From positions 62,001 to 126,000 of the forward strand of contig NZ_JACVAM010000001.1 of NCBI RefSeq assembly GCF_014851865.1: a stretch of DNA of 64,000 nucleotides. The letters are read 5' to 3'. Under the pieces are notes generated by a model that was given only the letters and a program-made list of their open reading frames with translations, was not told the origin of the DNA and searched no databases. This document shows, one piece after another, positions 49,596-61,495 of this stretch (positions are counted from its first letter, which is position 1; every line of letters starts with the position of its first letter). This stretch comes from Pseudomonas sp. PDM16 (GTDB lineage Bacteria > Pseudomonadota > Gammaproteobacteria > Pseudomonadales > Pseudomonadaceae). The translations under genes were made by a program, and so were the position numbers.

Positions 49596-52010
49596 ATGCG
49601 TTTGCTGAAGTTTTTCTGGTGGTCCTGCGTCGCCGCTTTTTGCGGGTTAGTGCTCAGTTTCAGCGGAGCCTTTCTCTATCTTAGTCCCGGCTTACCTTCC
49701 GTCGAATCGCTGCGCAGCATCCAGCTGCAGATCCCTCTGCGGGTCTATAGCACAGACGGCAAGCTGATCGCTGAATTCGGCGAGATGCGTCGCTCGCCGA
49801 TCCGCTTCGAGGACATCCCTCCCGACTTCATCCGCGCCCTGCTGGCGGCCGAGGATGACAATTTTGCGAACCATTATGGCGTCGACTTCACCAGCCTGAT
49901 GCGCGCTGCTACGCAGTTATTGGCAAGCGGCCACATCCAGTCGGGCGGAAGCACGATTACCATGCAGGTCGCGAAGAATTTCTTCCTCACTAGCGAACGC
50001 AGCTTCTCACGCAAGATCAATGAAATCCTGCTCGCGTTACAGATAGAGCGTGAGCTCAGCAAGAACGAGATCCTTGAGCTCTACGTCAACAAGATCTATC
50101 TAGGCAATCGCGCCTACGGCATCGAAGCCGCCGCACAGGTGTACTACGGCAAGTCCATTCGCGATCTGAGTCTCGGCCAGCTCGCAATGATCGCCGGCCT
50201 CCCCAAGGCTCCGTCACGCTACAACCCCCTGGTCAACCCCCAGCGCAGCATGGAACGTCGAGACTGGATTCTCGGGCGCATGCACAAGCTGGGCGCCATC
50301 GATCAAGCCAGGTACGAAGCTGCACTGGCGGAGCCGGTTGGGGCTCGTCATCACGTTCAACCAGTAGAGCTCCACGCTCCCTATATTGCCGAGATGGCTC
50401 GCGCCGAGATGGTTGGCCGCTACGGCAGCGACGCCTACACCGAAGGTTTTCGTGTCACTACCACGGTACCGTCGACATTGCAGGAGTCTGCCAACGCCGC
50501 CCTTCACGATGGCCTCATCGCTTATGATCAGCGCCACGGTTTCCGCGGCCCCGAAACACGCCTGCCGGGCCTGACCCGCGAGGCCTGGCTGCAGGAGCTG
50601 GCCAAGTACAAGAGTATCGGGGGCCTGCAGCCTGCCATCGTCACACAAGTGGAGAAGAGCGGCGTCATGGTCCTTCTGCGCAGCGGCGAAGAGCAGCCAG
50701 TGGCCTGGGGCAGCATGAAATGGGCTCGCCCCTTCCTCAACACCAACAGCCTGGGGCCGCGCCCTCAGAAGCCGGCTGATGTAGCTCAGATCGGTGACCT
50801 CGTCCGTGTTGAGCACGATGCGAAGAATGATTCACTGCTGTTCCGCCAGATACCCTTAGCCCAGAGCGCGCTGGTCTCGCTGGACCCACAGAACGGCGCG
50901 ATACGCGCCCTGGTCGGGGGCTTCTCCTTCGAGCAGAGCAATTACAACCGTGCTGCCCAGGCCAAGCGCCAACCCGGCTCCAGCTTCAAGCCATTCATTT
51001 ACAGTGCTGCCCTGGATGCTGGCTTCACAGCCTCCAGCCTGGTCAACGACTCGCCCATCGTCTTCCAGGAAGCCGGCATGGAAGAGGCCTGGCGACCGAA
51101 GAATGACAACAATACCTTCCTCGGCCCCATTCGCCTGCGCGAAGCCCTGTACAAGTCACGCAACCTGGTGTCGATTCGCCTATTGCAGACCATCGGCATC
51201 GACTACACCCTCGACTACATCAGCACCTTCGGCTTCAACCGCCAGGAGCTGCCGCGCAACCTGTCTCTCGCGCTCGGCACGGCCGGGCTGACCCCCCTGG
51301 AAATCGCCAGCGGCTGGAGCGCCTTCGCAAACGGGGGGCGCAAGATCCAGCCCTACCTCATTGAGCGCATCGATAGCCGCGACGGCAAGCCGTTGTTCAC
51401 CGCCAACCCACCCCGCACACCGGAGAGCGCTCAGTTGGTCGAGGAACAGAATGCTGCCCTGCTGATCGAGGAGCCGAATGCTGAGCTGCAGGAACCGGTA
51501 CTCGCCGAGCAGATCATTGACGAACGCACCGCCTACATCATGACCAGCATGCTGCAGGACGTGATCAAGCGCGGCACCGGCCGTCGCGCGCTAGCTCTGG
51601 GCCGTGGCGACCTGGCAGGCAAGACCGGCACCACCAACGAGTCCAAGGACAGCTGGTTTTCTGGCTACAACGCCGACTACATGACGACAGTCTGGGTCGG
51701 TTTCGATCAACCGGAAAGTCTTGGTCGCAATGAATACGGCGGCACCGTGGCCCTGCCGATCTGGATGAGCTACATGGGAGCCGCGCTCAAGGATAAACCC
51801 GACCACCTGCCACCCGAGCCAGCCGGCCTGCTCAGCCTGCGAGTCGACCCGGTTAGCGGCCGCGCCGCCTCACCGGGCGCTCCGGACGCTTACTTTGAGC
51901 TGTTCAAGAGTGAAGATTCGCCACCGCCAATGAGCGAGCTAGATCCCGGCATGGGCATCCCAGGCAGCCCATTGCCAGCCGACGAATCTGCACCGCTCGA
52001 TCTGTTCTGA
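49596..52010 (+). CDS. ponA: Penicillin-binding protein 1A (bifunctional transglycosylase/transpeptidase)
   Basis: An 804-residue class A PBP that polymerises and crosslinks peptidoglycan. A membrane helix (about 8-30) precedes the GT51 domain with catalytic Glu86 in AAEDDNFANHYGVD and GGSTITMQVAKN. An inserted OB domain (about 310-420) typical of PBP1a follows, then the transpeptidase with Ser462 in GSSFKPF, SRN and KTGTTN. A TTG 3 bases earlier (49593) is an unlikely start. Gene name follows PAO1 ponA; called mrcA in E. coli. Confidence 0.95.
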   Translation: MRLLKFFWWSCVAAFCGLVLSFSGAFLYLSPGLPSVESLRSIQLQIPLRVYSTDGKLIAEFGEMRRSPIRFEDIPPDFIRALLAAEDDNFANHYGVDFTSLMRAATQLLASGHIQSGGSTITMQVAKNFFLTSERSFSRKINEILLALQIERELSKNEILELYVNKIYLGNRAYGIEAAAQVYYGKSIRDLSLGQLAMIAGLPKAPSRYNPLVNPQRSMERRDWILGRMHKLGAIDQARYEAALAEPVGARHHVQPVELHAPYIAEMARAEMVGRYGSDAYTEGFRVTTTVPSTLQESANAALHDGLIAYDQRHGFRGPETRLPGLTREAWLQELAKYKSIGGLQPAIVTQVEKSGVMVLLRSGEEQPVAWGSMKWARPFLNTNSLGPRPQKPADVAQIGDLVRVEHDAKNDSLLFRQIPLAQSALVSLDPQNGAIRALVGGFSFEQSNYNRAAQAKRQPGSSFKPFIYSAALDAGFTASSLVNDSPIVFQEAGMEEAWRPKNDNNTFLGPIRLREALYKSRNLVSIRLLQTIGIDYTLDYISTFGFNRQELPRNLSLALGTAGLTPLEIASGWSAFANGGRKIQPYLIERIDSRDGKPLFTANPPRTPESAQLVEEQNAALLIEEPNAELQEPVLAEQIIDERTAYIMTSMLQDVIKRGTGRRALALGRGDLAGKTGTTNESKDSWFSGYNADYMTTVWVGFDQPESLGRNEYGGTVALPIWMSYMGAALKDKPDHLPPEPAGLLSLRVDPVSGRAASPGAPDAYFELFKSEDSPPPMSELDPGMGIPGSPLPADESAPLDLF

Positions 52011-52024
52011 CCCGTTAATGTCGA

Positions 52025-52061
52025 CCAATAAAAAGCCCCGCTTTGCGGGGCTTTTTATTGG
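52025..52061. terminator. Bidirectional terminator between ponA and malic enzyme genes
   Basis: A perfect 17-bp inverted repeat with a 3-base loop: CCAATAAAAAGCCCCGC-TTT-GCGGGGCTTTTTATTGG (17-base arms). The GC core with A/T flanks works in both directions and separates two convergent genes. Confidence 0.95.
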
Positions 52062-52069
52062 TCTGGCAA

Positions 52070-53338
52070 TCAGCCGTTGAACACGTCGTCTACCGACTTC
52101 AGCGGATAGTGCTTCGGATACGGCAAGGTCGCCACGCCGGTCTCGATCGCGGCCTTGGCCACTGCATCAGCCACCACGGTAATCAGGCGCGCATCCATCG
52201 GCTTCGGAATGATGTATTCGCGACCGAAGGACAGCTCGATACCACCGTATGCGTCGCAGACTTCCTTCGGCACCGGCAGTTTGGCCAGATCGCGCAGGGC
52301 GTTGGCGGCAGCAATCTTCATCTCCTCGTTGATGCGGGTGGCGCGAACGTCCAGGGCTCCGCGGAAAATGAAGGGGAAGCCAAGCACGTTGTTGACCTGG
52401 TTCGGATAGTCCGAACGGCCGGTGGCCATGATCACATCTGGACGCGCCTCGCGAGCCAGCTCCGGCTTGATCTCCGGGTCCGGGTTGGAGCACGCGAACA
52501 CGATCGGGTTCGGCGCCATGCGCTTGAGGTCGTCCGGGCTCAGCAGGTTGGCACCGGATAGACCGACGAATACATCGGCACCGTCGAGGGCATCGGACAG
52601 ACTGCGCTTCTCGGTAGAGTGGGCGAAGACCGCCTTGTACTGGTTGAGGTCGTCGCGATCAGCATGGATCACGCCCTTGCGATCAAGCATGAAGATGTTC
52701 TCAACCTTGGCGCCCATGCTCACCAGCAGCTTCATGCAGGAGATAGCCGCGGCGCCAGCGCCGAGGCAGACGATCTTCGCTTCCGGCAGGGTCTTACCGG
52801 CGATTTCCAGGGCATTGAGCATGCCGGCCGCAGTGACGATAGCGGTGCCATGCTGGTCATCGTGGAACACTGGAATGTCACACTGCTCGATCAGCGCGCG
52901 CTCGATCTCGAAACACTCAGGCGCCTTGATGTCTTCCAGATTGATGCCGCCGAAAGTAATGGAGATGCGCTTGACGGTATCGATGAAGGCCTGCGGGCTT
53001 TCGGAATCGACCTCGATATCGAACACATCGATACCGGCAAAACGCTTGAACAACACGCCCTTGCCTTCCATCACCGGCTTGGAGGCCAGCGGCCCCAGGT
53101 TACCCAGGCCAAGGATCGCGGTGCCATCGGAAATCACTGCCACCAGGTTGCCCTTGCCGGTGTAGCGATAGGCCAGTTCGGCATCGCGGGCAATCTCGCG
53201 CACCGGCTCGGCCACGCCCGGGCTGTAGGCCAGGGACAGGTCGCGGGCGGTGGCGGTAGGCTTGGTCAGTTCGACGCTCAATTTGCCCGGACGGGGCTGC
53301 GCGTGATACTCGAGAGCGGCAGTTTTCAGATCAGACAT
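52070..53338 (-). CDS. maeB: NADP-dependent malic enzyme (short MaeB-type)
   Basis: A 422-residue enzyme that converts malate to pyruvate and CO2. It lacks the phosphotransacetylase-like C-terminal half of E. coli MaeB (759 residues). VFHDDQHGTAIVTAAG (metal-binding) and VCLGAGAAAISCMKLL (dinucleotide fold) are clear. The start at 53338 (MSDLKTAALEYHA) matches family length; the frame is open a further 66 bases upstream. NADP versus NAD preference cannot be settled by eye. Confidence 0.92.
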   Translation of the reverse strand: MSDLKTAALEYHAQPRPGKLSVELTKPTATARDLSLAYSPGVAEPVREIARDAELAYRYTGKGNLVAVISDGTAILGLGNLGPLASKPVMEGKGVLFKRFAGIDVFDIEVDSESPQAFIDTVKRISITFGGINLEDIKAPECFEIERALIEQCDIPVFHDDQHGTAIVTAAGMLNALEIAGKTLPEAKIVCLGAGAAAISCMKLLVSMGAKVENIFMLDRKGVIHADRDDLNQYKAVFAHSTEKRSLSDALDGADVFVGLSGANLLSPDDLKRMAPNPIVFACSNPDPEIKPELAREARPDVIMATGRSDYPNQVNNVLGFPFIFRGALDVRATRINEEMKIAAANALRDLAKLPVPKEVCDAYGGIELSFGREYIIPKPMDARLITVVADAVAKAAIETGVATLPYPKHYPLKSVDDVFNG

Positions 53339-53425
53339 TTCGGCTATTTCCGCTTTGCTGTGAAAGGCAGGCGAGCGAGCATACGCAAGATGGCCAAGGC
53401 CCACAAGATCGGGCCTCCGAGCGGA

Positions 53426-54865
53426 TCAGCGAACTACCTTGAGCCAATCGCCAGGATGTGGCTGACCGGTCGGATAGAGACCATTCAACAGGCGCAGACG
53501 CTTCAACCTGTCACCCTCGCCACCCATCTCCTGGCTCAACGCCTCCAGGCTTTGCCCAGCCTTGAACTGCACCAATCTCAGGCGCCAGGGCTCACCCTGC
53601 TGGCGCTCGTTCGCCTGCAGCGGTCGGAAACCATGCACCACCTCCATGAACTGTTCGTCGGCACTCTCCAGCGAGCCGCGACCTTTCACCGCACCGATAA
53701 AGAGGAAAGCCTCACTCTCGCGAGCGACCACCGCCACTCGCTTGGCGCCATCGCCGGTCAGCACGCCAGTGGTGACGTCCAGGCCATTCTGCTTGAAGCT
53801 CTGTTCGTTGGTCAGGCCACGGCCACCTGTGCGCTCGCGAACGAAGGTGCGCGAGTCCATGCCAGCCTTGAGCGGCTGCATGCTCATGACCATGAAGGCC
53901 TGCTGATCGCCGCTGTGGACGATCACCGCATCCGGGCGGTTAATCAGCTCCCAGCCCTGCGGAATGGTCAGGGTGAAATCCAGGCCGACGTGATAGAAGC
54001 GCTGGCCACGACGCACGCCCGCTTCCGCCGAATCACCGAAGGGCATGCCCTCGATGCGCTTCAGGTAGCTGTCGCGCCCCACCTCGCCCTGCGCGGTCGC
54101 CAGTGGAGTTGCCGAAGCCACCACCTGGCGCAGGCGGGTGTCGTTGTCCGGGTGGGTATCGAACAGGCCGTGATAGCCGGCCGGCGGTACTTCCTGGCCC
54201 TTGGCCTGGGCCTCGTCGCGAGCAAAGTCCTCCTGGCTCTTCAGCACCTTGACCACTTCGATCATCGCCTGCGGGTCATAGCCGCTACGCGCCAGGTACT
54301 GGGCACCGAAGCCGTCGGCCTCCAGCTCCATGTCGCGGCCGTAACCACTCACGAGGGCGCCGCCCAGCACATTGGTGATATCGCCGGCAGCACCAACGCC
54401 GGTGCCGATCGCCACGGCCTGACCGAGGATGTTCCAGGCCGTCGACTGGCTCTGCTGGCGCACGCTATGGCGGGCGGTGACGTGCCCGACTTCATGCCCG
54501 AGCACGGCGGCCAACTCCGCTTCGGAGCCGAGATAGGCCATTAGCCCGCGGTGGATATAGATGTGCCCACCCGGAATGGCGAAGGCATTGATGTCCGGCG
54601 AGTCGATGACAGTAAAGGTGTAAGCAAGGTTGCTGCGATGACTGGTGCGCGCCACCCGCTCGCCCACCTGCTGTACGTAGGCCTGCAGCTTTTCATCGGC
54701 GTAGCGCGGGTACTGTTTGGCGATCTCCTGGGCGTAGTTGCGCCCCAGGTCGATCTCCTGTTGCTCGCTCATCATCACGAAATCGGTGCGCCCGGTAGCC
54801 GGATTGACCGCGCAACCGGCGAGTTGGACAAGCAGGGATAGCAGCAGGAACAGACGCAACTTCAT
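53426..54865 (-). CDS. M48-family periplasmic metalloprotease lipoprotein (LoiP/BepA-like)
   Basis: A 479-residue outer-membrane-facing lipoprotein, lipobox LAGC with Cys18 followed by Ala. The zinc site is HEVGH (124-128); the third ligand is Glu in MELEADGFGAQYL. After the catalytic domain (about 25-290) there is a C-terminal domain of about 190 residues ending in a LysM-like or SH3-like PHPGDWLKVVR. M48 proteins in the envelope handle quality control of outer-membrane proteins. Its start overlaps the nuclease stop by 4 bases. Confidence 0.87.
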   Translation of the reverse strand: MKLRLFLLLSLLVQLAGCAVNPATGRTDFVMMSEQQEIDLGRNYAQEIAKQYPRYADEKLQAYVQQVGERVARTSHRSNLAYTFTVIDSPDINAFAIPGGHIYIHRGLMAYLGSEAELAAVLGHEVGHVTARHSVRQQSQSTAWNILGQAVAIGTGVGAAGDITNVLGGALVSGYGRDMELEADGFGAQYLARSGYDPQAMIEVVKVLKSQEDFARDEAQAKGQEVPPAGYHGLFDTHPDNDTRLRQVVASATPLATAQGEVGRDSYLKRIEGMPFGDSAEAGVRRGQRFYHVGLDFTLTIPQGWELINRPDAVIVHSGDQQAFMVMSMQPLKAGMDSRTFVRERTGGRGLTNEQSFKQNGLDVTTGVLTGDGAKRVAVVARESEAFLFIGAVKGRGSLESADEQFMEVVHGFRPLQANERQQGEPWRLRLVQFKAGQSLEALSQEMGGEGDRLKRLRLLNGLYPTGQPHPGDWLKVVR

Positions 54866-55662
54866 GGCAACACCTCTAGCATGGCCGCGTGGCTCAGCGG
54901 CAGCATCCAGCGGGCTTGATCCGGTTGTACGCCGCCGCGCCGGGAACGGTCAATCACCCAGCCGCGCACCTCGATCTGCCGCCCCGCCAGGCGCTGCAGC
55001 GCCGCCTCGTCGAAGTGGCGCAGCAGCTTGGGCTCGACGCGCAGCACCAGCGGCCCATCCATCTCGAGCCACAGGCCACCACGATTGCGCTGTACCCGCG
55101 CAACCTTGCCGCGCACCAGGGCGAAGCCGCCGCTGCGCAGATCGAAAGGAGTGACGATCCGCGTCTGCTGCCAGAGCCCGACGCGCCGCTCGCGTGCCTC
55201 ATCCTCGGCGCTGCCCTGGCAGTCTTCCAGGCCGCTGGCCGGCTCGAATGCCACGCGGTAGCCCAGACCCTCGGCCAGCAGCTGTGCCTCTAGATTGCGT
55301 CCACCACCATCGTAAGCGTGTGCCAGAGTGCGACCGTAATGGTCACGAGCCTTGCTGCCGACACGCAGGCCGATGCGCCCGTCATTAGCCGCCACCAGAG
55401 CCTGCAGGCGCTTGGTCGCCGCTTCGGCGAAGGGCTCGGCCGGGCGGCCGTCACGCGCACGCTCCGGCGCGTTGATGCCAATCAACCGCACGCTGCGACC
55501 ATCGGCCAGGCGCAGCGTATCGCCATCCACCACCTTGACCACGCGCAGCGGCGCCAGGTCGTCGACCAGCGGGCAGAAGGCCTGAGCCGGCAGAACTAGG
55601 CAGACAGAAACGAAAAAGGCGCCCACCAGGGACGCCTTTTTCAGCAAAGTGGTTTGAGCCAC
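54862..55662 (-). CDS. Exported thermonuclease-family (SNase) protein
   Basis: A 266-residue protein with a signal peptide and an SNase domain: RVVKVVDGDTLRLADG, VRLIGINAPERARDG, then DHYGRTLAHAY, with the Asp/Arg/Glu set of staphylococcal nuclease. A C-terminal OB-like domain of about 90 residues follows (KVARVQRNRGGLWLEMDG). GTG 55662 gives MAQTTLLKKASLVGAFF..., but has no ribosome-binding site; GTG 55626 has AAAAAGG upstream. The rpmE terminator (55613-55641) lies over codons of the signal peptide. Confidence 0.8.
   Translation of the reverse strand: MAQTTLLKKASLVGAFFVSVCLVLPAQAFCPLVDDLAPLRVVKVVDGDTLRLADGRSVRLIGINAPERARDGRPAEPFAEAATKRLQALVAANDGRIGLRVGSKARDHYGRTLAHAYDGGGRNLEAQLLAEGLGYRVAFEPASGLEDCQGSAEDEARERRVGLWQQTRIVTPFDLRSGGFALVRGKVARVQRNRGGLWLEMDGPLVLRVEPKLLRHFDEAALQRLAGRQIEVRGWVIDRSRRGGVQPDQARWMLPLSHAAMLEVLP
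55613..55641 (-). terminator. rpmE terminator embedded in the nuclease gene start
   Basis: On the minus strand, AAAAAGGCGTCC-CTGGT-GGGCGCCTTTTT is a 12-bp stem with one G-U pair and a run of Ts, starting about 24 bases after the rpmE stop. It lies inside the first codons of the downstream nuclease gene. Confidence 0.75.
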
Positions 55663-55664
55663 TA

Positions 55665-55883
55665 TTATTCGGTCTTGGCGCCGAACATGCCGAAACGCTG
55701 CTTGAAGCGGTCAACACGACCACCGGTATCCAGCATCTTCTGCTTGCCGGTGTAGAACGGGTGGCATTCGGAGCACACGTCCAGGCTCATCGGCTTGCAC
55801 AGGGTCGAACGGGTCTTGATCACGTTGCCGCAGCTGCAGGTGGCGACCATTTCTTCGTATTGCGGATGGATATCGGCTTTCAT
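55665..55883 (-). CDS. rpmE: Ribosomal protein bL31 (zinc-binding form) RpmE
   Basis: A 72-residue ribosomal protein. The Cys16-x-Cys18 and Cys37-x2-Cys40 set shows it is the zinc-containing (C+) form, not the zinc-independent paralogue made under zinc starvation. [21 protein letters not shown] is the conserved start. GAGGAAAG precedes the ATG. Confidence 0.97.
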   Translation of the reverse strand: MKADIHPQYEEMVATCSCGNVIKTRSTLCKPMSLDVCSECHPFYTGKQKMLDTGGRVDRFKQRFGMFGAKTE

Positions 55884-55953
55884 CGTACTTTCCTCGGTTT
55901 AAGTGTGCCGCCACTCGGCTCGTTGCCAAGTACCGCACGGAAATAGGCCGCGC

Positions 55954-55981
55954 ACTATACCAGACCATCACCACTGCGCAA
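55954..55981 (-). promoter_or_regulatory. rpmE promoter candidate
   Basis: On the minus strand TTGCGC (55976-55981), 16 bases, TATAGT (55954-55959), about 70 bases before the rpmE ATG. Confidence 0.55.
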
Positions 55982-56016
55982 GCCGCCGCCGGACCGTGGC
56001 GACGTGCGGCCGTGCG

Positions 56017-56085
56017 AGGGGCTGCTGACGCTTTGGCGCCATTTGACGCTGCAACGCGGCTTGCACCAAAACGTCAGCAGCCCCT
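56017..56085. repeat. 23-bp inverted repeat upstream of priA
   Basis: Left arm 56017-56039 and right arm 56063-56085 match at 21 of 23 positions (the outer 14, AGGGGCTGCTGACG/CGTCAGCAGCCCCT, are perfect), around a 23-base loop. It sits between the divergent rpmE and priA genes and ends 31 bases before the priA start. Confidence 0.85.
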
Positions 56086-56115
56086 AGAGTCGCCGCTTCG
56101 ATTCCGGAGCCCGCC

Positions 56116-58335
56116 GTGCCTGACACCATCCTGCGCCTCGCCCTGCCCTCGCCGCTGCGCCGCCTGTTCGACTATCGCGCGCCCGAGGGTGTGTCCCGTT
56201 CGATGCTGCAGCCTGGCGTACGCCTGCGCGTATCGTTCGGTCGGCGCGAGGTGATTGGCGTGCTGGTGGAACTGGCGGACAGCACTGACGTGCCGCAGGA
56301 CAAGCTCAAGCCCGCCCTGCAACTGCTCGACCGCACCCCGCCGCTGCCGGCGCAGCTGTTCAAGCTGTGCCTGTGGACCGCGCAGTACTACCAGCACAGC
56401 CTCGGCGACACCCTGAGCTGGGCGCTGCCGGTATTGCTGCGCCAGGGCGAGCCGGCCGAAGTACGCCAGGAACGCTACTGGCACGCGACCGAGGGTGCCA
56501 GCGCGGATGACCCGCGCCTGGCCCGTGCGCCGCGCCAGCGCGAGGCGCTGCGCGCCCTGGCCCAGCACCATCACGGCGTACCGCACGGTCTGCTGAGCAA
56601 ACTGCAGCTGAACAAGGACAGCCTCGACCTGCTGCTGGAAAAGGGGCTGGTCCGTGTCGAGGTGCGCCGCAGCGCACCGCTGCAGCGCCACGGCGGCTGG
56701 CTGGCGCAACCGGAGCTACCACTCAACGCGGAGCAGCGCGCCGCCTTCAACGCGATGCAGGCCGGCATGGGCGGCTTCGGCGCCTACCTCTTGTATGGCG
56801 TTACCGGCAGCGGCAAGACCGAGGTCTACCTGCAGCTGATCCGCCACTGCCTGGAAGCCGGCAAGCAGGCCCTGGTGCTGATCCCCGAGATCAACCTGGG
56901 ACCGCAGACCGTCGAGCGCTTCTCCCGGCGCTTCAACGCACGCATCGCCCTGCTGCACTCCGGGGTCAACGACCGCGAGCGCCTGGACGCCTGGCTGGCC
57001 GCCCGCGACGGCGAGGCCGACATCATCATCGGCACCCGTTCGGCACTGTTCACCCCGATGAAGAACCCGGGGCTGATCATCATCGATGAAGAACACGACG
57101 CCTCCTATAAACAGCAGGAAGGCCTGCGCTACCACGCCCGCGACCTGGCCTTGGTGCGCGCACGCCAGGAAAACCTGCCGATCGTGCTCGGCTCGGCCAC
57201 GCCGTCACTGGAAAGCCTGCACAACGCCCACGCCGGCCGCTACGCCCTGCTCAAGCTTGGCCAGCGCGCCGGCAACGCCCAGCCGCCGCGCTTCCTGCGC
57301 CTGGACGTAAAGAGCCTGCCGCTCGACTCCGGCATCTCCGGCCCGCTGCAACTGGCCATCCGCCAGACGCTCGAAGCCGGCCAGCAGGTACTGGTGTTCC
57401 TCAACCGCCGCGGCTTCGCGCCCACCCTGCTGTGCCACGACTGCGGCTGGATCAGCCAGTGCCCGCGCTGCGATGCACGCATGACCCTGCACCAGCGCCA
57501 CAACGAGCTGCGCTGCCACCACTGCGGCCACGTCGAGCGCACGCCGCGCAACTGCCCGGACTGCCAGAAGGTCGACCTGCGCCCGGTGGGCGCCGGCACC
57601 GAGCGCGCCGAGGAGCGCTTGGCCATCCTCTTTCCGCAGTTCCCGGTACTGCGCATCGACCGCGACACCACCTCGCGCAAGGGCGCGATGGACAAGCTGT
57701 TCGCCACCATCAACAAGGGCGAGCCATGCATCTTGGTCGGCACGCAGATGCTCGCCAAGGGCCACCACTTCCCGCGCGTCACCCTGGTGGCCATCCTCGA
57801 TGCCGACGGCGGCCTGTTCTCCGCCGACTTCCGCGCCAGCGAGCGCATGGCCCAGCTGATCGTCCAGGTCGCCGGGCGTGCCGGCCGCGCCGAGGAGCCG
57901 GGCAAGGTAATCATCCAGAGCCACCTGGCCGACCATCCCTTGCTGGTCCAGCTCACCGAGCAGGGTTACCCGGCCTTCGCCGAACAGGCTCTGAGCGAAC
58001 GCCGCGGCGCCGGCCTGCCGCCTTTCGCCCACCTCGCCCTGCTGCGTGGCGAGGCACACAAGCCAGGCCAGGCCGAAGGCTTCCTTGACGAAGCCTGCAC
58101 CTATGCCGAGCAGTTGCGCGACGAGCTGAAGCTGGCCGGCATCGAGCTGCTCGGCCCGGTGCCGGCACCGATGGAACGCCGCGCCGGGCGCTTCCGCGCG
58201 CAACTGCTGCTGATGGCCAGCGCCCGCGCGCCACTGCACAAGCTGCTGGCCCACTGGCTGCCGATACTGGAGGCGATGCCCAGCGGGCGAGCGGTACGCT
58301 GGTCGCTGGATGTCGACCCGATCGACCTGTTCTGA
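56116..58335 (+). CDS. priA: Primosomal replication helicase PriA
   Basis: A 739-residue superfamily 2 helicase that reloads DnaB at stalled forks. After the 3' DNA-binding domain (1-105) and winged helix, Walker A is GVTGSGKT (228-235) and the DEAH-like box [16 protein letters not shown]. Zinc fingers: [14 protein letters not shown], then CHHCGH and CPDC. Starts at GTG 56116 with GGAG 7 bases upstream; no in-frame ATG is near. The 23-bp inverted repeat lies just upstream. Confidence 0.96.
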   Translation: MPDTILRLALPSPLRRLFDYRAPEGVSRSMLQPGVRLRVSFGRREVIGVLVELADSTDVPQDKLKPALQLLDRTPPLPAQLFKLCLWTAQYYQHSLGDTLSWALPVLLRQGEPAEVRQERYWHATEGASADDPRLARAPRQREALRALAQHHHGVPHGLLSKLQLNKDSLDLLLEKGLVRVEVRRSAPLQRHGGWLAQPELPLNAEQRAAFNAMQAGMGGFGAYLLYGVTGSGKTEVYLQLIRHCLEAGKQALVLIPEINLGPQTVERFSRRFNARIALLHSGVNDRERLDAWLAARDGEADIIIGTRSALFTPMKNPGLIIIDEEHDASYKQQEGLRYHARDLALVRARQENLPIVLGSATPSLESLHNAHAGRYALLKLGQRAGNAQPPRFLRLDVKSLPLDSGISGPLQLAIRQTLEAGQQVLVFLNRRGFAPTLLCHDCGWISQCPRCDARMTLHQRHNELRCHHCGHVERTPRNCPDCQKVDLRPVGAGTERAEERLAILFPQFPVLRIDRDTTSRKGAMDKLFATINKGEPCILVGTQMLAKGHHFPRVTLVAILDADGGLFSADFRASERMAQLIVQVAGRAGRAEEPGKVIIQSHLADHPLLVQLTEQGYPAFAEQALSERRGAGLPPFAHLALLRGEAHKPGQAEGFLDEACTYAEQLRDELKLAGIELLGPVPAPMERRAGRFRAQLLLMASARAPLHKLLAHWLPILEAMPSGRAVRWSLDVDPIDLF

Positions 58336-58414
58336 CCGTCAAAGCTTGAAGCCGCGCCCCTCGGGCGCCGATAATGCACAGTTTTCGACCAGCCGCGGCC
58401 GACCCGAGCAGACC

Positions 58415-60154
<1,740 letters not shown>

Positions 60155-60841
60155 GTGGCGGCGAAGAAGAAGCCTGCACCCAAGCGCGGTGCCAGCCGCT
60201 ACCAAGCGCCGGCGAAGAAACCGGTGCCGGGCTGGGTATGGATGGTCTGCGGCCTGGTGATCGGCGGCTTCTTCATGTTCTTGTTCAGTCTGGAGCCGGG
60301 CCGTGATGACGTGAAACGGGCCAAGCCCGAGGAGCAGAAACGCGTCACCGAGCAACAGAAGAAACCGCAGGTGGCGCCGGAGCCGGCCAAGCCGAAGTAC
60401 GACTTCTACACCCTGCTGCCGGAATCCGAGGTCATCGTGCCGCCGGATGCCCTGCCGCCTGCCGATGCCGTAAAACCACCGGAAAGCAAACCGGTGAGCC
60501 CGGAAGAGGCGGCCAAGATTGACGCTGCCCGTGCCGAAGCCGCGCTCAATGGCGAGACCCCACCTCCGCCACCGGTTGTGGTGGCCAAGGCGCCGGTCAC
60601 TACCCAGTTCTTCCTGCAGGCTGGTTCGTTCCGCAAGCGTGAGGACGCCGACAAGGTACGCGCGCAGATCCTCCTGCTCGGCCAGAACGTACAAGTAGAG
60701 TCCGGCAAGGTGCGTGACGAGAACTGGTTCCGCGTGCTGGTCGGCCCCTACGCCAGCCGCGAACAACTGGCCAGTGCGCAGAAACAGCTAGCCGGCAGCG
60801 GCTTCAGCAATCTCTTGCTACAACAGCGGCAGAGCCGCTGA
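60155..60841 (+). CDS. SPOR-domain membrane protein (FtsN-like)
   Basis: A 228-residue bitopic membrane protein: cytoplasmic basic N-terminus, a membrane helix (27-46), a Pro/Lys-rich linker (about 50-150) and a SPOR domain (about 150-225; FFLQAGSFRKREDADKVR and WFRVLVGPYASREQL). Begins with GTG directly after the argS stop. The architecture is that of FtsN or related division proteins; whether it is the essential FtsN of this organism cannot be settled. Confidence 0.85.
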   Translation: MAAKKKPAPKRGASRYQAPAKKPVPGWVWMVCGLVIGGFFMFLFSLEPGRDDVKRAKPEEQKRVTEQQKKPQVAPEPAKPKYDFYTLLPESEVIVPPDALPPADAVKPPESKPVSPEEAAKIDAARAEAALNGETPPPPPVVVAKAPVTTQFFLQAGSFRKREDADKVRAQILLLGQNVQVESGKVRDENWFRVLVGPYASREQLASAQKQLAGSGFSNLLLQQRQSR

Positions 60842-60937
60842 GCCATCAAAGTACCCGCTCCGGTTGAAAAACCGGACGGGCCACCCCATCTGATCTCCAT
60901 TCGGGCACATCTGCCCCGCTGCGTGGAGATCCACCCC

Positions 60938-61468
60938 TTGACCACCATCGTTTCAGTCCGCCGCAACGGCAAAGTCGTCATGGGCGGCGACGGCCAGGTT
61001 TCCCTCGGCAACACCGTGATGAAGGGCAACGCCAAGAAGGTCCGGCGCCTCTACCACGGCCAGGTATTGGCCGGCTTCGCCGGTGCCACCGCCGACGCCT
61101 TCACCCTGTTCGAACGCTTCGAGGGTCAGCTGGAAAAACACCAGGGCCACCTGGTGCGCGCCGCCGTCGAGCTGGCCAAGGACTGGCGCACCGACCGCTC
61201 GTTGAGCCGCCTGGAAGCCATGCTGGCGGTAGCCAACAAGGACGCCTCGCTGATCATCACCGGCAACGGCGACGTGGTCGAGCCCGAACACGGCCTGATC
61301 GCCATGGGCTCCGGCGGCGGTTTCGCCCAGGCTGCGGCCATGGCCCTGCTGCAGAAAACCGAGCTGTCCGCCCGTGAAATCACCGAGGCGGCATTGAACA
61401 TTGCCGGCTCCATCTGTGTCTTCACTAACCAGAACCTGACTATCGAAGAGGAAGACTGCGCTGAGTAA
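60938..61468 (+). CDS. hslV: ATP-dependent protease subunit HslV
   Basis: A 176-residue proteasome-like peptidase. The start is TTG 60938, because the sequence after it, [19 protein letters not shown], must begin with the catalytic Thr after Met removal; a GTG 15 bases upstream would leave extra residues. GGAG lies 10 bases before the TTG. Forms the 12-mer core that HslU feeds. Confidence 0.95.
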   Translation: MTTIVSVRRNGKVVMGGDGQVSLGNTVMKGNAKKVRRLYHGQVLAGFAGATADAFTLFERFEGQLEKHQGHLVRAAVELAKDWRTDRSLSRLEAMLAVANKDASLIITGNGDVVEPEHGLIAMGSGGGFAQAAAMALLQKTELSAREITEAALNIAGSICVFTNQNLTIEEEDCAE

Positions 61469-61495
61469 GCGCGGTTTCTGCTGGAGCCAACCTGC

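Noticed and set aside
52619..54544. Plus-strand open frame across maeB and the M48 protease gene
   Set aside because: It spans the gap between two clear minus-strand genes; composition is antisense-like.
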